DNA of 17,589 bases, taken from NCBI GenBank assembly GCA_963934795.1, contig CAWWAF010000080.1:1-17589 (forward strand), written 5' to 3'. The DNA comes from UBA8438 sp963934795 (GTDB taxonomy: Bacteria; Acidobacteriota; Vicinamibacteria; Vicinamibacterales; UBA8438). The translations under genes and the position numbers were made by a program. Shown here one piece after another: positions 7,438-14,091 of the stretch. Position 1 is the stretch's first letter; every line of letters starts with the position of its first letter. The notes under the pieces are model-generated. The model was given only the letters and a program-made list of their open reading frames with translations. It was not told the DNA's origin and searched no databases.

Positions 7438-7621
7438 TGACAACGGCGGCCCCCTGACGCTGCTCGGCCGTCGGCCTGTTACGATGGCGGGGTGAGTTCG
7501 TCGCGGCACGACCGTGAGAGATCCGGGACGAGTCGCGCCTGAGGCGGGCAGCACGTGGGGGCATGCAGGACGCCAGCACCGGGGCCGTACCGGGTTCGGC
7601 GGCCGTCCTGGCGAATTGAAA
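7438..7621 (+). other. Leader region before the nine-gene operon
   Basis: About 180 bases without a convincing gene separate the stub from the lipoyl-protein start. TACGAT (7480-7485) could be a -10 element, but the best upstream match, CTGACG (7454-7459), is 20 bases away, so a sigma-70 promoter is only weakly supported. The lipoyl frame stays open back to GTG 7514, but the translation between 7514 and 7621 does not look conserved. A hairpin lies at 7566-7610. The operon promoter is most likely in this stretch because the nine genes downstream are contiguous. Confidence 0.3.
7566..7610 (+). other. Two-tier hairpin in the 5' leader of the lipoyl-protein gene
   Basis: CAGGACG (7566-7572) pairs with CGTCCTG (7604-7610). 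Inside the 31-base loop, GCCG (7584-7587) can pair with CGGC (7597-7600). The structure ends 11 bases before ATG 7622, close enough to affect ribosome access. It matches no riboswitch class I know, and GC-rich DNA folds easily, so its function is uncertain. Confidence 0.25.
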
Positions 7622-8074
7622 ATGTCAGCGGAAGAGATTCATTACAAGCGGTCGCGATTCTCGACCCGTCTCCTCGAACACCGGCTCTACACCGCGGGAC
7701 ACAGCTGGCTCGAACAGGAGGATGAACACCTCTGGCGCGTCGGGTTCACCAAGTTCGCGGTGCGGATGCTGGGCGAAATCGTGGAACTGGGTTTCGAGAC
7801 TGAACCGGGCACGGCGGTCGAAACCGGGCAGGTCATCGGCTGGCTCGAGGGGTTCAAGGCAGTGACGGACATGTTCTCACCGCTCGCCGGTCACTTCGAC
7901 GGGTTTAACCCGGCCGTGGACAAGAACGTCCAGATCCTGACCAGCGACCCGTACGGCAAAGGCTGGCTCTTCAAGGTACGCGGCCAACCCGATGAAAACT
8001 GTTTGGACGTGCACGGATACATCGCACTGCTCGACACGACCATCGACAAGATGTTGGGACAACGGCATGAGTGA
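7622..8074 (+). CDS. GcvH-like lipoyl-carrier protein
   Basis: This 150-residue protein has the glycine-cleavage H-protein fold. HLWRVGFTKFAVRMLGEIVE (36-55) matches the GcvH entry segment (HxW, GxTxFA, LGxIV). GWLEGFKAVTDMFSPLAG (73-90) matches the lipoylation hairpin, with K79 as the lipoyl-lysine. GcvH carries a lipoyl arm between enzymes, and related LbpA proteins serve sulfur-oxidising sHdr complexes. No glycine-cleavage P, T or L gene is nearby. Instead it heads an operon with an HdrA-N-like protein, a ferredoxin and a radical SAM enzyme, suggesting a carrier for sulfur or redox chemistry. ATG 7622 is chosen because homology begins shortly after it and the upstream extension to GTG 7514 looks random. 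The Shine-Dalgarno is weak. The stop overlaps the GTPase start by 8 bases. Confidence 0.85.
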   Translation: MSAEEIHYKRSRFSTRLLEHRLYTAGHSWLEQEDEHLWRVGFTKFAVRMLGEIVELGFETEPGTAVETGQVIGWLEGFKAVTDMFSPLAGHFDGFNPAVDKNVQILTSDPYGKGWLFKVRGQPDENCLDVHGYIALLDTTIDKMLGQRHE

Positions 8075-9167
8075 TCTGGCGCGGTACATCATGATCGGCG
8101 GGTTCCTGGGCGCCGGGAAGACGACCGCGGTGGCCGGTCTTGCTCAACACCTCACTGATCAGGGCAAACGGGTCGGCCTGATCTGCAACGACCAGAGTAG
8201 CGGGCTCGTCGACACCACGCTCTTGCGGTCCAAGGGCTTCCCAGTCGAGGAGATCACGGGCGGCTGTTTCTGCTGCCGCTTCAACTCATTGCTGGACGCC
8301 GCCGACAACCTGACCCAGAGTTCGCGACCGGATGTGTTTCTGGCTGAACCGGTGGGCAGTTGCACCGACCTGGTCGCCACCGTGTCGTATCCACTGCGTC
8401 GTATCTATGGCGATCGCTTCAGGGTGGCACCGCTCAGCGTCATGGTCGACCCGATGCGCGCCGCGCGCATCCTTGGTCTGGCTGAGGGCCGGTCATTCTC
8501 AGAGAAGGTCGCCTACGTGTATCGCAAGCAGCTCCAGGAGGCAGACCTCATCGTGATCAACAAGTGCGACGCGCATCCGGCAGAGTGGCTGGATCGCCTG
8601 GACGCGACGCTAGCCGAGGGCTTCCCGCGCGCGCAGATCTTCCGGTGTTCCGCCAAGGACGGCACCGGGGTCGAGCCGTGGTTCGAAGCCGTGTCACACG
8701 GGGAAAATTCCACATGCCCGGCAATGGAGATCGACTACGATATATACGCCGAAGGGGAGGCGTTGCTCGGCTGGTTGAACTGTACGGTCCAGCTTGCATC
8801 GGACGCGCCGTTCGACGGAAACCAGACGTTGGTCGCGCTAGCCCAGCATATCCGCGACCGGGTCGCGGGCAGTGGACAAGACATCGCCCACTTGAAGATG
8901 ACCCTGGATTCGAAGGATGGGTCTGGGACGCTGTCGGTCGTGAGCGTGGTGGGTGCGGACCGCGAGCCCGACCTCAGGGAGTCGCTGCTCGACCGCATCG
9001 AGAGCGGCGAACTGGTCATCAACCTGCGGGCCGAAGCGGATCCGGAGATGTTGGAGTCGGTCACCCGCGAGGCACTTGGCGCGCTAGTAGGCGTACGGGC
9101 CACCATGGAACATCTTGAACAACTGCGCCCTGGTCGACCGACGCCGACACACCGGATGGTGCGATGA
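8067..9167 (+). CDS. COG0523/CobW-family GTPase, probable metal chaperone
   Basis: This 366-residue G3E GTPase has a Walker A loop GGFLGAGKTT (11-20), the CxCC metal site GGCFCC (C67, C69, C70), and the guanine-specificity motif NKCD (165-168). The C-terminal half would be the usual CobW C-terminal part, although it is divergent. Members load zinc, cobalt, iron or nickel into target proteins using GTP. COG0523 genes often flank the enzyme they serve, so the likely client is one of the Cys-rich neighbours here. ATG 8067 lies inside the end of the lipoyl gene (8-base overlap), and the stop overlaps the next start (ATGA). The metal cannot be told from the sequence. The CxCC site fits zinc, but an iron-sulfur role is possible in this setting. 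Confidence 0.9.
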   Translation: MSDLARYIMIGGFLGAGKTTAVAGLAQHLTDQGKRVGLICNDQSSGLVDTTLLRSKGFPVEEITGGCFCCRFNSLLDAADNLTQSSRPDVFLAEPVGSCTDLVATVSYPLRRIYGDRFRVAPLSVMVDPMRAARILGLAEGRSFSEKVAYVYRKQLQEADLIVINKCDAHPAEWLDRLDATLAEGFPRAQIFRCSAKDGTGVEPWFEAVSHGENSTCPAMEIDYDIYAEGEALLGWLNCTVQLASDAPFDGNQTLVALAQHIRDRVAGSGQDIAHLKMTLDSKDGSGTLSVVSVVGADREPDLRESLLDRIESGELVINLRAEADPEMLESVTREALGALVGVRATMEHLEQLRPGRPTPTHRMVR

Positions 9168-9478
9168 GCATCCTGTACTGCAACTGCACGTATGCGAAGG
9201 TCGTTCCGGCCGAGGTCAAGAAAGACGTGCTGCGCCGCCTCAGCGACTCCGGTCACGCGTTCGACGCCGTAGCCGACCTGTGCGACATGTCGGCACGCAA
9301 GGACCCCGCACTGAAGAAGATTGCCGACGGCGGCTGCACCAAAATCGCCGCCTGTTACCCCCGGGCCGTAAAGTGGCTCTTCCACGCTGCCGGCACTCCG
9401 TTGCCGGGCGAGGGCGTCGAGGTATTGAACATGCGCGAGGACTCTGCCGACGACGTCATCAAGGAGCTCCTGGCGTGA
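9164..9478 (+). CDS. Small Cys-rich protein resembling the HdrA N-terminal iron-sulfur domain
   Basis: This 104-residue protein has Cys at 6, 8, 40, 58 and 64. The layout LYCNC, then DLCDMSARKDPALKKIA, then KIAACYPRAVKWLF resembles the N-terminal domain of heterodisulfide reductase subunit HdrA (CHCGxN, then MCS followed by a helix, then VVAACSPRxHExLF), a domain that holds a 4Fe-4S cluster. Here it stands alone, without HdrA's flavin domain. I infer an iron-sulfur electron-transfer or disulfide-handling role with the ferredoxin encoded next, which overlaps by 4 bases (GTGA). The start, ATG 9164, overlaps the GTPase stop by 4 bases. The similarity was judged by eye and the family is not firmly named. 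A thioredoxin-fold or metal-binding protein is the main alternative. Confidence 0.6.
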   Translation: MSILYCNCTYAKVVPAEVKKDVLRRLSDSGHAFDAVADLCDMSARKDPALKKIADGGCTKIAACYPRAVKWLFHAAGTPLPGEGVEVLNMREDSADDVIKELLA

Positions 9479-10359
9479 GTCGGACCGAAGGCAGGAACCT
9501 GCGCGTTGTCCTGTATGAGGGTCCCGGGAGCACCCCACTCGCCGACGACGACCGCTTTCAGGCGTTGTCGACCCTGCTGGACGGTGGTTTCGAAGTGACG
9601 CGTCCGGTGGCCGGACAACACGTAGCGCCAGCCGACGACGCGCCGGTGCTTGTGCTGGGTCTACTGGATCCCGTGGGAACGCCGCCAGTGGTCGCGCCGG
9701 ACCAGGAAGTCCATTTCCGCAACTTATCCGACGCTGCGCCTCTGCAGGCCGCAAGCGAGGTGCGCGAGGCGACGGGCGCCCGAAAGCTCGACGCCTGGAA
9801 ACCATGGTTCCCCGTCATCGACTACGACCGATGCACGAACTGCATGCAGTGCCTCACGTTCTGTCTGTTCGACGTGTACGGCGTCGACAAGCAGCAGCAG
9901 ATCACGGTGCAGAACCAGGACAACTGCAAGACCGATTGTCCCGCCTGCTCGCGGGTGTGCCCCGAAGTGGCGATTCTCTTCCCGAAGTACACCAAGGGGC
10001 CGATCAACGGGGATGTCGTGCGCGAGGAGGACATCCAGCGCGAAGCGATGAAGGTGGATATCTCGACCCTGCTCGGCGGTGACCTCTATGGGTCGCTCCG
10101 GAGCCGGCAACAGGACGCGAGGAAGCGGTTCTCCACCGAGCGAGACGAATCCAAGGCGCTGCTCGAGCGCAAGCGCTGTCTTGGGAAGCTCAAGAAAGAC
10201 CTCGATATTCCGGACGAGGTCCTCATGACCCTCCCCTCGGCCGAAGATATCGAGGAACGCGCCGCCCGGGCCAAAGCAAAGCTGGCGAAGCGTCAGGCCA
10301 TGTCACAGACGGTCAAGGACACACGTCCGGCACCGTCAGAAACCGAGTGGGGAATCTAG
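9475..10359 (+). CDS. Two-[4Fe-4S] ferredoxin-domain protein with extra N- and C-terminal regions
   Basis: This protein has 294 residues. Residues 9-105 form an unassigned alpha/beta-looking region (RVVLYEG, VLVLGLLDP). The ferredoxin core follows: CX2CX2CX3C at C120, C123, C126 and C130, and CX3CX2CX3C at C151, C155, C158 and C162, each able to hold a 4Fe-4S cluster. Residues 205-280 are charged and helix-like, possibly a coiled coil for partner binding. It probably carries electrons between the HdrA-N-like protein and the radical SAM enzyme encoded on either side. GTG 9475 (GTGA overlap) is the right start. The frame stays open upstream to 9115, but that stretch is the end of the GTPase and the small Cys-rich gene in other frames. 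The first Cys motif lacks the Pro often found after the last Cys. Confidence 0.85.
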   Translation: MSRTEGRNLRVVLYEGPGSTPLADDDRFQALSTLLDGGFEVTRPVAGQHVAPADDAPVLVLGLLDPVGTPPVVAPDQEVHFRNLSDAAPLQAASEVREATGARKLDAWKPWFPVIDYDRCTNCMQCLTFCLFDVYGVDKQQQITVQNQDNCKTDCPACSRVCPEVAILFPKYTKGPINGDVVREEDIQREAMKVDISTLLGGDLYGSLRSRQQDARKRFSTERDESKALLERKRCLGKLKKDLDIPDEVLMTLPSAEDIEERAARAKAKLAKRQAMSQTVKDTRPAPSETEWGI

Positions 10360-11564
10360 TGCTCGCAGCGACCGCCGGCCTCGGGTATCGGACGATGCGC
10401 TCCACTGACGCGCGGATTCTCTGGAAGTTCGCCTACAACTTCGGCTACAAGGGCGTGCGGTCGGTCCAGCGTTTCAAGAAGCGTCTCAAGCAGGGCATCA
10501 GCTTCCCGCCGTTCATCTACATCTCCATCACCAACAGCTGCAACCTGCGGTGCCAGGGCTGCTGGGTGGACGTAGACAAGCCGCAGCACATGATCAGCTT
10601 CGACGACATGAACACGCTGATCAACAACGCCAAGAAGCACGGAAACAGCTTCTTCGGGATCCTGGGCGGTGAACCGTTCATGCACCCGGATCTGATCAGG
10701 ATCCTGAAGGCACACCCTGACTGCTACTTCCAGATTTTCACCAACGGCCATCCCATCACGGACGCGGTGGCGGCTCAGTTGCGGGAAGCCGGCAACGCCA
10801 CGCCGCTGATCAGCGTCGAAGGAACAGAGTCGATCAGCGACACCCGCCGCGGGCGGAGTGGTGTCCTCAACCGGACGCTCGAGGGCATTCGGGCGTGCGT
10901 GCGCCACGGTCTGATCACAGGGGTGGCGAGCAGCGTCTGTCAGACCAACATCGACGACCTGGTTCGCGAGGAGTGGATCGACACACTCATCGACATGGGT
11001 GTGCACTACTGCTGGTTCCACACCTACCGCGTGGTCGGACCGGTGCCGAACGGACAGCTGGCGCTCCAACCGGAACAGGTCTTGAACGTGCGTCGCTTCG
11101 TAATGGACATGCGGAACCGCAAGCCAATCGGCCTGATTGACGCCTACTGGGACGACAAGGGCGAGGCGTTGTGTCCAGCGGCCACCGGCATCAGCCATCA
11201 CGTCAGTCCGTTCGGCGATGTCGAACCGTGCCCGATTATACAGTTCGCGAACGAAAAAATTCAGGACAACGACGGCGATATCTACAAGACGATGACGGAG
11301 TCGCCGCTCCTCAAGGACTTTCGCAAGACGGCGGCCGGAGCCACTCAGGGCTGTATCGTGCTGGAGCGTCCAGACCTTCTGAAAAAGATAGTCACGCGGC
11401 ACGGTGCGGGCGATACGACGATCCGCCAAACGGCGGGAACCGAACTCGACGGATTGCAGTCCCGACCGAGCCAGTACAATCCGGGGAACGAGATTCCGGA
11501 AGAGAACTGGGTCTACCGGTTTGCAAAAAAGCACTGGTTTTTCGGCTTCGGTGCGTATACATAA
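10347..11564 (+). CDS. Radical SAM enzyme with C-terminal SPASM-like cysteines
   Basis: This 405-residue protein carries the radical SAM signature CNLRCQGC (C65, C69, C72), the SAM-contacting GGEP (107-110), and later barrel strands such as FTNGHPIT and ISVEGTES. Past the barrel, C276, C295 and C336 (LCPAATGISHHVSPFGDVEPC, split as LCPAATG and GDVEPC) recall a shortened SPASM/twitch region that may hold a second cluster. The residues before the core (22-48) are basic and amphipathic, which may suit membrane contact. The reaction is unknown; the operon points to a lipid, sulfur or isoprenoid substrate. GTG 10347 overlaps the ferredoxin gene by 13 bases. GTG 10359, preceded by GGGGA, is an equally likely start. 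It lacks the typical HpnH (adenosylhopane) sequence pattern, although hopanoid-type cyclases follow. Confidence 0.87.
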   Translation: MGNLVLAATAGLGYRTMRSTDARILWKFAYNFGYKGVRSVQRFKKRLKQGISFPPFIYISITNSCNLRCQGCWVDVDKPQHMISFDDMNTLINNAKKHGNSFFGILGGEPFMHPDLIRILKAHPDCYFQIFTNGHPITDAVAAQLREAGNATPLISVEGTESISDTRRGRSGVLNRTLEGIRACVRHGLITGVASSVCQTNIDDLVREEWIDTLIDMGVHYCWFHTYRVVGPVPNGQLALQPEQVLNVRRFVMDMRNRKPIGLIDAYWDDKGEALCPAATGISHHVSPFGDVEPCPIIQFANEKIQDNDGDIYKTMTESPLLKDFRKTAAGATQGCIVLERPDLLKKIVTRHGAGDTTIRQTAGTELDGLQSRPSQYNPGNEIPEENWVYRFAKKHWFFGFGAYT

Positions 11565-11570
11565 GAGACA

Positions 11571-13349
11571 GTGAATCGTATGAGCACTGAAGCGCCGGAC
11601 CAGATTGAGACACCCGTCGAGCCGCAGATCATTCCGCTGCAGCTCCCGATGCAGGTGCCCCGACAGGTCTATCGACGGGCGCAATCGAACATTCCTGACG
11701 ACAAGCAGGACCGGGTCAGGCTCAAGAAGATCACCGAGGGCTACGTCGCCAAAGTCGGCGCAATCCCGCCGTTGACCCTGGACGAGTTGACCGAGCACAC
11801 CAGTGCCGTGCTGGCAGCAGCCGGCCTCGATCCGATTTACACAGACTACGCCTCGATTTTGGTGAGCAACGCGGCGTGGCGCGAATCGCTCGCGCAGATT
11901 CCCTACGACCGGCGGCTGCTGCTGATTCCCAAGTGCCTCCGGATCGAAGACAAGTGTCCCGCGCCGTTTGACGAATTCGGACTGCTCTGCAAGGAGTGCG
12001 GCCTCTGTTCCATCCAGGACCTCACGGTGGAGGCCGAGCGACTCGGGTATGCGGTGCTGGTGGCTGAGGGCTCGGCCATCGTCCGCTCGATGATCGAAAC
12101 CGGAAAAATCGAGGCCATCGTCGGCGTCAGTTGTATCAACGTGCTGGAAAAGTGCTTCCCCCACATGGAGGCGGCCGCCATTCCAGGCGTGGCCATTCCC
12201 CTGCTGCAGGACGACTGCATCAACACCACGGTCGATCTCGACTGGGTGTGGGATCTGATACATCTGACATCGGATGACAAGACATACCGCCTCGATCTCG
12301 ATGGCCTGAAGACCACGGTCCGAAGCTGGTTCGGATCCGCGTCGTTGAACGCCATCATGGGCGAAATCGACGCAGAGGACGAGACGGCACGGATCGCGCG
12401 GGCCTTCCTGGAGAAGGGCGGCAACCGGTGGCGGCCCTATCTCGCGGCTTGCACCTACATGGCTCTCGAAGCGGACCGACAAGAGGCTGATCCGGTGCTC
12501 ACGGCCGAGGTCAAGAAGGCGGCCGTGGCGATCGAGTGTTTTCACAAAGCGTCGCTCATTCACGACGACATCGAGGATGGCGATGAGCGACGGTACGATA
12601 GCCCGGCGCTGCACACCGAGATCGGCGTCCCAGTCGCGCTCAACATCGGCGACTTCCTGGTGGGCGAGGGTTATCGCCTGCTGAGTGAATTGGGTAACCC
12701 GGAGTTGGTGGCGGTCGCGGCGCAGGGTCACGTCACGCTGAGCCGCGGTCAAGGCCGCGAACTGCTCTGGGCACGCGACCCGCAGCCCCTACCGTCGATG
12801 CAGGTGCTGGACATCTTTCGCCAGAAGACATCGGCGGCTTTCGAAGTGGCTCTGCGCTTGGGCGGCATCCTCGCGCAGGCCGACGAAGCGACCCACGACG
12901 TGCTGCGCAAATACAGTGAGGCGCTCGGTATCGCGTACCAGGTCAAGGACGACCTGGAAGACTTCAGAGGCGACGCGGACTCCAACGATCTTGCCCAGGT
13001 GCGGCTGTCCCTCATCCTCGCCATTACCCACAAGCGGGCCGAGGGCGCCGACCGAGAGCGAATCGCCTCGGTGATCCGCCACGGCGCACCGGATCACGCC
13101 GATGACGTGCACAGGATTGCGAACGAGTACGGGGTGCTGGACAAGGCGGACGACCTGCTGGAAGCCTACAAGGAGGAGTCGATACGGTCCTTGCGGTTCC
13201 TGTCCAGCCCGACGCTCAAAGGATTGATGCGCCGGATCGTCGGTAAGATCTTCGGCGAGAAACTGATCGAGGGCTATTGCAGTGAGTTTGAGACTCGAAA
13301 TGCTGCAGGTGGCGCGCCTGGCACCGAATCTGTTGCAGGAAGCGTCTAG
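11571..13349 (+). CDS. DUF116-polyprenyl diphosphate synthase fusion
   Basis: This 592-residue protein has two parts. Residues 115-230 match DUF116: PKCLRIEDKCPA, then LLCKECGLCSIQDL, GVSCIN and PLLQDDCINTTVD, with Cys at 122, 129, 140, 143, 146, 188, 195 and 216, probably metal- or cluster-binding. Residues 275-575 match trans-isoprenyl diphosphate synthases: GGNRWRP in place of GKRxRP, first Asp-rich motif DDIED (332-336) and second DDLED (460-464), both of DDxxD form that bind Mg-diphosphate. The synthase half should condense isopentenyl units into a polyprenyl diphosphate; chain length cannot be read with confidence. DUF116 has no firm function known to me. The fusion suggests the two act on one product or are regulated together. 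ATG 11580 is as likely a start as GTG 11571. It begins 6 bases after the radical SAM stop. Confidence 0.88.
   Translation: MNRMSTEAPDQIETPVEPQIIPLQLPMQVPRQVYRRAQSNIPDDKQDRVRLKKITEGYVAKVGAIPPLTLDELTEHTSAVLAAAGLDPIYTDYASILVSNAAWRESLAQIPYDRRLLLIPKCLRIEDKCPAPFDEFGLLCKECGLCSIQDLTVEAERLGYAVLVAEGSAIVRSMIETGKIEAIVGVSCINVLEKCFPHMEAAAIPGVAIPLLQDDCINTTVDLDWVWDLIHLTSDDKTYRLDLDGLKTTVRSWFGSASLNAIMGEIDAEDETARIARAFLEKGGNRWRPYLAACTYMALEADRQEADPVLTAEVKKAAVAIECFHKASLIHDDIEDGDERRYDSPALHTEIGVPVALNIGDFLVGEGYRLLSELGNPELVAVAAQGHVTLSRGQGRELLWARDPQPLPSMQVLDIFRQKTSAAFEVALRLGGILAQADEATHDVLRKYSEALGIAYQVKDDLEDFRGDADSNDLAQVRLSLILAITHKRAEGADRERIASVIRHGAPDHADDVHRIANEYGVLDKADDLLEAYKEESIRSLRFLSSPTLKGLMRRIVGKIFGEKLIEGYCSEFETRNAAGGAPGTESVAGSV
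13269..13273 (+). promoter_or_regulatory. Internal Shine-Dalgarno for the prenyltransferase-repeat gene
   Basis: GAGGG lies inside the end of the polyprenyl synthase gene, 8 bases before GTG 13282. It supports that start and the resulting 68-base overlap over the in-frame ATG 13300. Confidence 0.45.
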
Positions 13350-14091
13350 CCCCGTCGCCGAGTATCTCCTCTCCCAATTCAATGACGACGGTGGCGCCGC
13401 CGACCGCGCCGGCCAGACCGACCTGTACTACACGGTCTTCGCGCTCGAAGGCCTGATCGCGCTCCAGCAAGAATTCCCGCCCAGCGTGCGCGGGTACTTA
13501 GAACGCTTCGCGGACGGCGACGGCCTCGACCTGGTCCACCTGTGTTGTCTGGCCCGATGCTGGGCCGCTTTCAAGCAAACGCCTCACGACCTAGCTGAAC
13601 GGCTGGTGCGTCGGATCAATGAACTGTGGGACCACGACAGCGTGTATCACGGCTTTCTAGCCTGGGGCGCGCTGCAGGACCTGGGTCAGCCCTCAGCGCA
13701 GTTCCCGTTGGGGGACACTCTCTTGCAAACCACCTTGCACACCGCGGCGCGAACGACTCCAACCACCGCGGCAGCGGTGACATTGCTTCGTCATCTGGGG
13801 TCGCCGGTGCCGCCGGACGCGGTGAGCTGGCTACTCGCGCGCGCGCGTCCCGAGGGCGGGTTCTCCGCGGTCGAAGGGGCACCCATGCCGGATTTGCTCT
13901 CTACCGCCACGGCGCTCCACGCCCTGTCTGGACAAAAAATCTCGCTCGCACGCGCCAAAGAACCGACCCTCGACTTTATCGACACGCTGTGGACCGGGAA
14001 GGCATTCTGCGGCACGTGGGCGGACGACGAGCCGGACTGTGAATATACCTACTATGCGCTCCTCGCCATGGGCCACCTCAGCCTGGCCTGA
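13282..14091 (+). CDS. Small prenyltransferase/squalene-cyclase-repeat protein
   Basis: This 269-residue protein is built of alpha-alpha barrel repeats of the prenyltransferase and squalene-oxidase-repeat superfamily. Repeat signatures are TDLYYTVFALEGLIAL (46-61), VYHGFLAWGALQDLG (121-135), GGFSAVEGAPMPDLLSTATA (192-211) and PDCEYTYYALLAMG (251-264). No DxDD motif is present, and the zinc ligands of protein prenyltransferase beta subunits are not evident, so it may be a partner or half-barrel of the larger cyclase encoded next, or an enzyme with unfamiliar chemistry. It starts inside the polyprenyl synthase gene (68-base overlap, GTG after GAGGG) and ends inside the cyclase gene (53-base overlap), which argues for coupled translation and complex formation. 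It is shorter than true squalene cyclases (about 630) and closer to a single barrel. Confidence 0.8.
   Translation: MSLRLEMLQVARLAPNLLQEASSPVAEYLLSQFNDDGGAADRAGQTDLYYTVFALEGLIALQQEFPPSVRGYLERFADGDGLDLVHLCCLARCWAAFKQTPHDLAERLVRRINELWDHDSVYHGFLAWGALQDLGQPSAQFPLGDTLLQTTLHTAARTTPTTAAAVTLLRHLGSPVPPDAVSWLLARARPEGGFSAVEGAPMPDLLSTATALHALSGQKISLARAKEPTLDFIDTLWTGKAFCGTWADDEPDCEYTYYALLAMGHLSLA

Noticed and set aside
7514..7621. An N-terminal extension of 36 residues on the lipoyl protein
   Set aside because: The translation is Gly/Arg-rich and unlike GcvH proteins. ATG 7622 leaves a normal short N-terminus.
9115..9474. An N-terminal extension of 120 residues on the ferredoxin-domain protein
   Set aside because: The frame is open, but the stretch overlaps the end of the GTPase and the whole small Cys-rich gene. 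GTG 9475 with a 4-base overlap is the natural start.
8735..9805. A 356-residue open frame on the - strand across the GTPase and ferredoxin region
   Set aside because: It is antisense to three motif-bearing genes and has no recognisable domain.
10356..12752. A 798-residue open frame on the - strand opposite the radical SAM and DUF116-synthase genes
   Set aside because: The + strand frames carry clear radical SAM and synthase motifs. The reverse translation is rich in Arg, His, Val and Asp with no recognisable motif, as expected for the antisense of GC-rich codons.
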